Shown: positions 1 to 4,660 of the stretch, piece by piece
How the letters are laid out: each line of letters begins with the position of its first letter
Numbering within the stretch: position 1 is the stretch's first letter
From: Chthonomonadaceae bacterium
GTDB taxonomy: Bacteria > Armatimonadota > Chthonomonadetes > Chthonomonadales > Chthonomonadaceae
Length of the DNA: 5,758 nt
Assembly: GCA_025355115.1 (NCBI GenBank)
Contig: JANXLO010000748.1
Span: 1 to 5,758 of the forward strand
Reading direction: 5' to 3'
The notes under the pieces: generated by a model
Told to the model about the DNA's origin: nothing
The model's input: only the letters and a program-made list of their open reading frames with translations
Database searches by the model: none
Made by a program: the position numbers and the translations under genes

Positions 1-498
1 CTCAAAGAGGGTGACATCGTCACGGTGGACTGCGGAGTGGAGCTTAATGGCTGGATAGGCGACAGCGCGTGGACGTTTCCGGTTGGACGCGTTTCGCCCC
101 GAGTGGACCATCTGCTTAAAGTGACCAGGGAAGCTCTGTTCAAGGGCATCGCAATGGCGAAGCCGGGCAATCGCACGGGCGACATTGGGCACGCCGTGCA
201 GAAATTCGTCGAGGGCCACGGCTACTCTATCGTCCGCGAGCTATCAGGCCATGGGGTCGGCAGATCGCTGCACGAGGACCCGCAGGTCTTCAATTATGGG
301 GCGCGAGGCAAAGGTGATCTGCTTCAATGCGGCATGACTTTCGCCATCGAGCCAATGGTCAACTCTGGTCGCAAAGAGACGAAAACTCTCAACGATCGCT
401 GGACAATCGTAACAGCGGACCGACAATATTCGGCCCATTTTGAGCACACGGTCGCCATTGTCGCCAATGGCGCCACTATATTGACGAACGGAGACTGA
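1..498 (+). CDS. map: Methionine aminopeptidase type I (Map), 5' end missing
   Basis: Cytosolic metalloprotease that removes the initiator methionine from nascent proteins after deformylation. The frame is open from base 1, so the gene begins before the window; 165 residues are visible. All five dinuclear metal ligands can be placed (numbering from base 1): Asp10 in VDCG, Asp21 in GDSAW, His84 in SGHGVG, Glu117 in FAIEPM and Glu148 in HFEHT. Their spacing (11, 63, 33, 31) matches what I recall for E. coli Map (D97, D108, H171, E204, E235), so roughly 85 N-terminal residues are missing. The second active-site His is His91 in LHEDP. The stop at 496-498 directly abuts the infA ATG, which implies co-transcription and probable translational coupling. 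Map before infA is the usual end of the spc operon. The catalytic part looks intact and ordinary. Confidence 0.97.
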   Translation, partial: LKEGDIVTVDCGVELNGWIGDSAWTFPVGRVSPRVDHLLKVTREALFKGIAMAKPGNRTGDIGHAVQKFVEGHGYSIVRELSGHGVGRSLHEDPQVFNYGARGKGDLLQCGMTFAIEPMVNSGRKETKTLNDRWTIVTADRQYSAHFEHTVAIVANGATILTNGD

Positions 499-915
499 AT
501 GCCACCACCCAAACGACCGGGAGGACCGCCGAGACCCGGCGGCGGAGGGCCGCCCAGACCGGGCGGCGGAGGCCCTGCGCGACGCGGAGGCGGAGGGGGC
601 GGACCGCGCCCGCCCGTCGGCCCTCAGCGGCCGGGCGGCGGACCAACCCCGCGCCCGCAGCCGACGGAAGAGGAAGAGGCGATTAGCGGCAAGGAAGCTG
701 GCATAGAGGTCGAGGGGGTTATCACCGACGCCCTGCCCAATGCCATGTTCCGCGTTGAGATACCGGTGGGCGACCAGAAGAAGTCGGTGCTCGCTCATGT
801 CTCCGGCAAGATGCGCCAGAACTATATTCGCATTCTTCCCGGCGATAAGGTACTTGTTGAGCTTTCGCCTTACGATCTGGAGCGCGGCCGCATCCGCTAC
901 CGCTACAAATCCTAA
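499..915 (+). CDS. infA: Translation initiation factor IF-1 with long Pro/Gly/Arg-rich N-terminal extension
   Basis: IF1 binds the 30S A site near S12 and helix 44 and helps IF2 and IF3 during initiation. The OB-fold core is residues 68-138 and includes [27 protein letters not shown] and [11 protein letters not shown], all family signatures. The loop after FRVEI is about three residues longer than in E. coli IF1. The protein is 138 residues; the family norm is about 72. Residues 1-56 are almost only Pro, Gly and Arg, with the octapeptide PPRPGGGG twice in tandem (10-17, 18-25), then six Gly (30-35). Four Glu (57-60) link it to the core. The ATG at 499 follows the map stop directly and has GGAG at 490-493, five bases upstream. 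No in-frame ATG, GTG or TTG lies between the tail and the core; the next Met (83) is inside the core. The extension therefore looks genuine. The tail is probably disordered and cationic; its function is unknown. Confidence 0.95.
   Translation: MPPPKRPGGPPRPGGGGPPRPGGGGPARRGGGGGGPRPPVGPQRPGGGPTPRPQPTEEEEAISGKEAGIEVEGVITDALPNAMFRVEIPVGDQKKSVLAHVSGKMRQNYIRILPGDKVLVELSPYDLERGRIRYRYKS
526..573 (+). repeat. Tandem 24-bp repeat (two copies) inside infA
   Basis: Two adjacent 24-base units, 526-549 and 550-573, match at 21 of 24 positions. All three differences are at third codon positions and silent, so both encode PPRPGGGG. This pattern fits an older in-frame duplication kept for its amino acid sequence rather than a recent slippage event. 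The surrounding 500-660 stretch is extremely GC-rich and degenerates into related Gly/Pro/Arg runs without a clean third copy. Confidence 0.85.
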
Positions 916-938
916 TCCGGCAGCGTGCATAGAAATAA

Positions 939-983
939 CGGGAGGCGGAGGAGGAAGCTCTTTCCTCTGCCGACCCGCTTTTT
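939..983 (+). terminator. Possible intrinsic terminator or attenuator after infA
   Basis: A G-rich 5' arm (939-956) can pair with 962-977. CGGG 939-942 pairs with CCCG 974-977, GGC 944-946 with GCC 969-971, and GGAGGAA 950-956 with TTCCTCT 962-968, closing on a five-base loop. An A/GA mismatch and a three-base bulge interrupt the stem. Base 978 is C and five T follow (979-983). It lies 23 bases after the infA stop, the right place to end or attenuate the map-infA transcript. The T-run is short, the stem imperfect and no promoter is evident before rpmJ, so partial read-through is more likely than full termination. Confidence 0.4.
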
Positions 984-1126
984 GTGTGTCCCTTCGCCTG
1001 GAGGGTACACAGAAGAACCGACGCACACCGTCTGCTCCACCGGCAACGACGCCGGGAGGCAAGGCTGGTTCCGCTTTTAGCCCCGCTGAGAGGTGATGCG
1101 GAAAAGCAGTCGATACCGTCGGGATT

Positions 1127-1133
1127 GGAGGAG
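1127..1133 (+). promoter_or_regulatory. Ribosome binding site of rpmJ
   Basis: GGAGGAG lies five bases before the ATG at 1139. It is a near-perfect Shine-Dalgarno sequence and fixes the start of this very short gene. Confidence 0.85.
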
Positions 1134-1138
1134 AGAAG

Positions 1139-1252
1139 ATGAAAGTTCGAGCATCCGTCAAGAAGATGTGCGAAAAGTGCAAGGTCATCAAACGCGAAGG
1201 AGTGATGCGGGTCATCTGCGTCAATCCTAAGCACAAGCAACGACAGGGTTAG
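1139..1252 (+). CDS. rpmJ: 50S ribosomal protein L36 (bL36), zinc-binding form
   Basis: Smallest protein of the large subunit; it folds around one zinc ion and contacts 23S rRNA late in assembly. The 37-residue product begins [14 protein letters not shown] and ends NPKHKQRQG, both family hallmarks, and its length is standard. Zinc ligands are Cys11, Cys14, Cys27 and His32, so this is the C+ form, used when zinc is sufficient; a zinc-free paralogue may or may not exist elsewhere. The ATG is set by the strong GGAGGAG site upstream. It sits between infA and rpsM as in most bacteria, but with unusually long spacers on both sides (223 and 84 bases). The gene was identified by reading the frame directly. 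Confidence 0.97.
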   Translation: MKVRASVKKMCEKCKVIKREGVMRVICVNPKHKQRQG

Positions 1253-1336
1253 GCGTGAGAAGACGGAAGACGGAACAGCCGGAGACGGCCAGACCGGGCT
1301 TTCGTGCAGCTCGCACTATCCCGAAGGAGGAGCGGT
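1253..1336 (+). promoter_or_regulatory. Leader of rpsM with two small hairpins
   Basis: The 84-base spacer holds a direct GAAGACG repeat (1259-1265, 1266-1272), a GCCG/CGGC stem closed by a GAGA tetraloop of the GNRA type (1278-1289), and a GTGC/GCAC stem-loop (1304-1316) ending eight bases before the Shine-Dalgarno. In E. coli, S4 represses the alpha operon by binding a pseudoknot just before rpsM; a comparable element could sit here, but I cannot show homology. The site AAGGAGG (1324-1330) lies six bases before the TTG start. Confidence 0.4.
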
Positions 1337-1714
1337 TTGGCACGTATTGCTGGCGTGGACCTGCCACGCGATAAGAGAATCGAATACGCGCTCACCTATA
1401 TCTACGGAATTGGCCTGCCCAGTGCCAAGAAAATCGTCGTCGATGCAGGAATCAGTCCCGTGACCCGGGTGCGTGAACTGACGGAGACGGAGACGGCTAA
1501 GGTACGCGAGATTCTGGAGCGGGAGTACCGTGTGGAGGGTGACCTTCGCCGCGAATTCCAGCTGAGCATCCGCCGCCTGATGGAGATCGGCTGCTACCGG
1601 GGAATGCGTCATCGGCGCGGCCTTCCGGCACGTGGTCAGCGGACCAAAACCAACGCCCGAATCCGCAAGGGGCCCAAGCGCACTGTCGCGGGGAAAAAGA
1701 AGGCGAAGAAGTAG
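1337..1714 (+). CDS. rpsM: 30S ribosomal protein S13 (uS13)
   Basis: S13 sits in the 30S head, binds 16S rRNA and takes part in bridges to the 50S subunit and P-site tRNA contact. The 125-residue product starts [14 protein letters not shown] and contains [13 protein letters not shown], the [21 protein letters not shown] block (residues 88-108) and a Lys-rich C-terminal tail, all typical. I chose the TTG at 1337: it gives the conserved MARIAG start and has a perfect AAGGAGG site six bases upstream. An in-frame GTG at 1304 would add 11 residues not found in the family and has no binding site. It is first in the alpha operon block, and rpsK follows after 12 bases. Confidence 0.97.
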   Translation: MARIAGVDLPRDKRIEYALTYIYGIGLPSAKKIVVDAGISPVTRVRELTETETAKVREILEREYRVEGDLRREFQLSIRRLMEIGCYRGMRHRRGLPARGQRTKTNARIRKGPKRTVAGKKKAKK

Positions 1715-1726
1715 GGGAGCGACGCT

Positions 1727-2137
1727 ATGGCAAACAAACAAACAACGAAACCGGGCGCAAGCAAGCAGAAGTCACGAGAGAAAAAGAACATCGTGCAGGG
1801 TATCGCCCATATCCAGAGCACGTTCAACAATACTATCGTGACGATCTCCGATGTCCAGGGCGCGGTCATTTCATGGGCTAGCGCAGGCAGCGTCGGAATG
1901 TTCAAAGGAACCCGCAAGGGCACTCCGTTCGCCGCGCAGATTGCGGCAGAGAAGGCGGCTCGCGCTGCGCAGGAACATGGGCTGCGGCGAGTTGATGTCT
2001 TCGTCAAGGGACCGGGCGCTGGCCGCGAAACCGCGATCCGCGCGCTGCAAGGCGTCGGGCTGGAAATCACGCTCATCAAGGACGTGACACCCATTCCCCA
2101 CAACGGATGCAGGCCGCCCAAACGACGACGTGTGTAA
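1727..2137 (+). CDS. rpsK: 30S ribosomal protein S11 (uS11)
   Basis: S11 lies on the 30S platform, next to the mRNA exit path and the Shine-Dalgarno helix. The 136-residue product has a Lys-rich N-terminal tail (residues 1-20), then [31 protein letters not shown], the [13 protein letters not shown] motif (95-107) and the universal C-terminus [18 protein letters not shown]. It is slightly longer than E. coli S11 because of the N-terminal tail. ATG at 1727 is preceded by GGGGAG at 1714-1719, which overlaps the rpsM stop by one base. Ordinary in all respects. Confidence 0.98.
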   Translation: MANKQTTKPGASKQKSREKKNIVQGIAHIQSTFNNTIVTISDVQGAVISWASAGSVGMFKGTRKGTPFAAQIAAEKAARAAQEHGLRRVDVFVKGPGAGRETAIRALQGVGLEITLIKDVTPIPHNGCRPPKRRRV

Positions 2138-2271
2138 CTTTACCCGACGGAGCAGAGGTGGAGGAAGCGTCCCAGGACGTGTAAACACCCGGCGACGGAC
2201 GGCCTGTGAGCCGCATTCGTCCCGTTACTTCGTGGCAACGATCATCGAACCACAAGGAGCATCGTTTAAGA
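2138..2271 (+). promoter_or_regulatory. Structured leader of rpsD
   Basis: The 134-base spacer contains at least three stem-loops: CGTC/GACG with a CCAG loop (2168-2179); a two-part stem GACG 2194-2197 with CGTC 2218-2221 enclosing CGGC 2200-2203 with GCCG 2210-2213; and GTGG 2232-2235 with CCAC 2250-2253 enclosing CGA/TCG. The last stem ends directly against the rpsD binding site AAGGAG (2254-2259), so it could control access. S4 autoregulation through its own mRNA is known in several bacteria; that it happens here is inference. A GGAGG at 2160-2164 has no start codon nearby. Confidence 0.4.
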
Positions 2272-2943
2272 ATGGCTGACAATCATGATCCCAGGTGTCG
2301 CCAATGTCGGCGCGAGGGAGTCAAACTCTACCTCAAAGGCGACAAGTGCTTCACCCACTGCACGCTCGATAAGATGAGCAGAGACGGCAAGACCCGATGG
2401 CGGGACAAGCCACCGGGCCAGCATGGCGCCCCCGCATTTCAGAAGAAGACAACCGAATACGGTCATCAGCTTCGCGAGAAGCAGAAGCTACGCCGCATCT
2501 ATCGAGTGCTGGAGAACGTTTTCCGAAACTACCTGACCGAAGCCCTGCGCCGTCCCGGCGTCACGGGTGAGAACCTGCTTCAGCTGCTCGAGACCCGCAT
2601 GGACAACGTGATCTATCGGCTCGGCTTCGCGTCCTCACGCGCTCAGGCTCGGCAGATGGTCACGCACCGCCACTTTACGGTCAATGGACGCCGCATGAAC
2701 ATCCCGTCTTATATCATGCAGCCGGGCGACGTCATCGGAGTCCATGAGACCATGTCCAGGAACGACGGAATCAAGCTGGCGCGTGAGCGCGTCCTGAAGC
2801 GCTCGCTTCCCTCCTGGCTGGACATGAATCCGCAGGCTCTGGAAGGGCGAGTTGTCGCCGTTCCGTCGTTGGATGAGATTAAAGCGAGCGTCGATGTACG
2901 CGATATCCGTGAGCAGCTCATCATCGAGTTCTATTCACGCTGA
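2272..2943 (+). CDS. rpsD: 30S ribosomal protein S4 (uS4), zinc-type N-terminus
   Basis: S4 is a primary 16S rRNA binder that nucleates assembly of the 30S body and is a classic repressor of the alpha operon. The 223-residue product has an N-terminal zinc knuckle with Cys9, Cys12, Cys26 and Cys30, then KPPGQHG (47-52), LREKQKLRRIY (67-77) and an S4 RNA-binding domain (about 107-170: RMDNVIYRLGF, RQMVTHRHFTVNGR, PSYIMQPGD), ending EQLIIEFYSR. Thermus S4, as I recall it, has its fourth Cys one residue later (31), and this protein has a longer linker (residues 31-46) before PPGQHG. ATG 2272 matches the family start and follows AAGGAG by 12 bases, a rather wide gap. An in-frame GTG at 2206 would add 22 unconserved residues and lacks a binding site. 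Confidence 0.97.
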   Translation: MADNHDPRCRQCRREGVKLYLKGDKCFTHCTLDKMSRDGKTRWRDKPPGQHGAPAFQKKTTEYGHQLREKQKLRRIYRVLENVFRNYLTEALRRPGVTGENLLQLLETRMDNVIYRLGFASSRAQARQMVTHRHFTVNGRRMNIPSYIMQPGDVIGVHETMSRNDGIKLARERVLKRSLPSWLDMNPQALEGRVVAVPSLDEIKASVDVRDIREQLIIEFYSR

Positions 2944-3016
2944 TCGGTTCGCACCGGCAGGATCCGACGCGGCGCTTTTGAGCTTCGTCGGTCGATAAAC
3001 AGGAGAGTAGGAGCCC
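2944..3016 (+). promoter_or_regulatory. Leader of rpoA with hairpins and double ribosome binding site
   Basis: The first bases after the rpsD stop form CGGT/ACCG with a TCGC loop (2945-2956). A second, stronger stem pairs CCGACG 2964-2969 with CGTCGG 2986-2991 and contains a small GCT/AGC inner stem. No T-run follows, so this is not a terminator. Two AGGAG sites precede the ATG: 3001-3005 (11 bases away) and 3009-3013 (three bases away). Neither is at ideal distance, but together they suit a highly translated gene. Confidence 0.4.
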
Positions 3017-4030
3017 ATGGAACTGACTCTACAGAACGTGCAGACACTCGATACGGGAGCGACATACGGGAAGTTCGTGATCGAGCCGCTGGAACGCGGC
3101 TACGGTGCGACTCTCGGCAGTTCGCTGCGCCGAGTGTTGCTCTCGTCCATTCCGGGCGGGGCGATCACCTATGTCAAAATTGACAAGGTGATGCACGAAT
3201 TCTCGACGATTCCCGGTGTTAAAGAAGATACAACTGAACTACTGCTCAACCTCAAGGGGCTGAACGTACGAGTGCACACTCAGGGCGATGCCAAGCCTGA
3301 GCCGAAGACAATCCGAATCGAGCGCAAGGGCGAAGGCGTGGTCACGGGAGCCGATGTGGAGTGCCCGAGCGATGTCGAAGTCGTCAATCCGCAGGTCTAT
3401 CTCGCTACCATCAACGACAGCGAATCGACCCTATCGATCGAGATGACCATCGAGATCAACAAGGGTTATGTCCTGCCCGACCGCCTGGAGCGACGCAGTC
3501 TGATGCCCATCGGCACCATACCCATGGGCGCCGCCTTCACGCCGGTTCGCAAGGTGAACTACATCGTCGAGCAGACGCGAGTCATGTCGAACACCAACCT
3601 TGAGCGACTGGTGCTCGAAGTCTGGACGAACGGCACGATCACTCCGGAGAAGGCGATCAGCGAGGCCGCGACCATACTCGTCAGCTACTTCAAGCTGTTC
3701 GAGGGCTTTCGGCCCGGCCCTGGCCTCGATGGGGCTAGCCCGTCGGCTGAGCCCGGACTGGATGGCCCGCCGCCGCCCAATATCCGAATCGAGGAGCTGG
3801 ACTTCTCAGTACGGACCTATAACTGTCTGAAAAAAGCGAACATTCTCACTATTCCCGACCTGGTGCACTACACCGAAAATGACCTGATGCAGATCCGCAA
3901 CTTTGGGCGCAAATCGCTCACCGAAGTCCGCGAGAAGCTGACGGCGCTCAACCTCCTGCTGAGGGGCGGCACAACGGTCAACCTGGATGATGAGGAAGGC
4001 GACGCAGAGCCCGATCCCGAAAACGAATAA
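3017..4030 (+). CDS. rpoA: DNA-directed RNA polymerase subunit alpha
   Basis: The alpha dimer is the assembly platform for beta and beta', and its C-terminal domain contacts promoter UP elements and activators. The 337-residue product has the N-terminal domain at about 1-230 (PLERGYGATLGSSLRRVLLSS, EFSTIPGVKEDTTEL, TPVRKVNYIVE), a Pro/Gly linker (231-256) and the C-terminal domain at about 257-315. The DNA-contact residues of E. coli alpha (R265, N268, C269, G296, K298, S299) correspond here to Arg266, Asn269, Cys270, Gly297, Lys299 and Ser300, so UP-element recognition should be intact. The linker carries PGLDG twice, 11 residues apart (235-239, 246-250). The last 14 residues are strongly acidic. 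Position after rpsD and before rplQ is classic. Confidence 0.98.
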   Translation: MELTLQNVQTLDTGATYGKFVIEPLERGYGATLGSSLRRVLLSSIPGGAITYVKIDKVMHEFSTIPGVKEDTTELLLNLKGLNVRVHTQGDAKPEPKTIRIERKGEGVVTGADVECPSDVEVVNPQVYLATINDSESTLSIEMTIEINKGYVLPDRLERRSLMPIGTIPMGAAFTPVRKVNYIVEQTRVMSNTNLERLVLEVWTNGTITPEKAISEAATILVSYFKLFEGFRPGPGLDGASPSAEPGLDGPPPPNIRIEELDFSVRTYNCLKKANILTIPDLVHYTENDLMQIRNFGRKSLTEVREKLTALNLLLRGGTTVNLDDEEGDAEPDPENE

Positions 4031-4111
4031 CGGCAGGATAGGAGGGAGCGGGTGCGCGGCGAAGTGCGCCTCGATCCCGCTCCGCTTCCCCTGCTGTGGA
4101 GGATACAGATT
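4031..4111 (+). promoter_or_regulatory. rpoA-rplQ spacer with strong hairpin
   Basis: GGAGCGGG (4045-4052) pairs perfectly with CCCGCTCC (4076-4083), and inside it GGCG (4058-4061) pairs with CGCC (4067-4070) around an AAGTG loop. No T-run follows, so it is not an intrinsic terminator. It ends 14 bases before the rplQ binding site GGAGG (4098-4102), which is nine bases from ATG 4112. A second GGAGG (4041-4045) lies six bases before an in-frame GTG at 4052, inside the hairpin. Possible roles are RNA processing, stability or control of L17; none is demonstrated. Confidence 0.5.
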
Positions 4112-4645
4112 ATGCGTCACCGAAAGGCGCACCGTAAATTCTCATTGCCGAGCGACCAACGCCGCGCACTTCTGAAAGGTCTGACGCGCAGCGTTCTGCT
4201 CTACGACCGAATCGTCACTACCGAGACCCGCGCCAAAGAGGTGCGGCCCATCGTCGAGAAGCTCGTGACCATGGCCCGCAAGGGCGGCGTCGATGCTCCT
4301 GTGGAGATGCGCCTGCATACACGACGCATGGTGCGCCGCTATGTCGACAGCAACATCGATGAGTTCGTGCGAGTTCCGGGCGGCCCTAAAGGCGGCGCGA
4401 AGATCGCTCGCAACCCCTACTATGTTGTACCGCGTCTCTTCGAAGTCATCGCTCCGCGCTATATGGATCGCAATGGCGGCTATATGCGCATCACCAAAGT
4501 CGGCTTTCGACGCGGTGACGGCGCGCCCCTGGTTCTCCTGGAGTTCGTCGAAGGCAAGGAGCCCGATAAGGTCGCCGAGCCGGAGATTCCGCAGACCACT
4601 TCAGGCCGCCGCGGTCTGTTCGGCCTGGGTCGCCGACACAAGTAA
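4112..4645 (+). CDS. rplQ: 50S ribosomal protein L17 (bL17) with internal insertion and C-terminal tail
   Basis: L17 binds 23S rRNA near the peptide exit tunnel opening. The product starts MRHRKAHRKF, the conserved family start, and has RAKEVRPIVEKLVTMARKGG (40-59), RLFEVIAPRYMDRNGGYMRI (108-127) and GFRRGDGAPLVLLEFVE (131-147). At 177 residues it is longer than the usual 115-130. Compared from memory with Thermus and E. coli L17, about 30 extra residues lie between the two helices preceding IAPRY (roughly residues 78-105, including VPGGPKGGAK), and about 30 form a tail ending in GRRGLFGLGRRHK. ATG 4112 has GGAGG nine bases upstream. A GTG at 4052 with its own GGAGG could add 20 residues, but the family start argues for 4112. 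rplQ closes the alpha operon; truA follows after 15 bases. Confidence 0.96.
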   Translation: MRHRKAHRKFSLPSDQRRALLKGLTRSVLLYDRIVTTETRAKEVRPIVEKLVTMARKGGVDAPVEMRLHTRRMVRRYVDSNIDEFVRVPGGPKGGAKIARNPYYVVPRLFEVIAPRYMDRNGGYMRITKVGFRRGDGAPLVLLEFVEGKEPDKVAEPEIPQTTSGRRGLFGLGRRHK

Positions 4646-4660
4646 CGCGCAAAATCGAAA

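Larger units (their letters stand above)
916..1138 (+). other. Structured spacer between infA and rpmJ
   Basis: This 223-base gap is by far the longest in an otherwise compact cluster. I see a terminator-like hairpin (939-983, listed separately) and four further stem-loops: 983-1011 (TGTGTG pairing TACACA, then CCCT pairing AGGG, with one bulged T), 1020-1032 (GACG/CGTC), 1040-1055 (CCGGC/GCCGG, six-base loop) and 1069-1103 (TTCCGC/GCGGAA). No convincing -35/-10 promoter pair and no match to a known riboswitch class was recognised. The simplest reading is an untranslated leader of rpmJ and the alpha operon. Pairings were found by eye, without energy calculation. Confidence 0.5.

Noticed and set aside
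470..498. TATATTGACG near the end of map as a promoter for infA
   Set aside because: The two elements overlap rather than standing about 17 bases apart, and map-infA are fused in one operon.
1076..1140. CTGAGAGG motif suggestive of a thiamine pyrophosphate riboswitch
   Set aside because: The second conserved half of that riboswitch (the CCTGATCTGG-type segment) is absent, and the downstream gene is ribosomal rather than thiamine-related.
984..1142. Small open frame (52 codons, GTG start) in the infA-rpmJ spacer whose TGA overlaps the rpmJ ATG
   Set aside because: The overlap is tempting, but there is no Shine-Dalgarno before GTG 984, which follows a T-run, and the product is Arg-rich with no recognisable motif. 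A structured leader explains the region better.
244..1236. Long minus-strand open frame (330 codons) opposite map, infA and rpmJ
   Set aside because: It lies antisense to three firmly identified genes, has a low-complexity Arg/Ser-rich product and no family motif; long antisense frames are expected in GC-rich DNA.
1304..1336. Upstream GTG start for rpsM
   Set aside because: It adds residues not found in S13 and lacks a ribosome binding site, whereas TTG 1337 has a perfect one and gives the conserved MARIAG start.
2206..2271. Upstream GTG start for rpsD
   Set aside because: The 22 added residues are unlike S4, no binding site precedes it, and the GTG lies in a hairpin loop.
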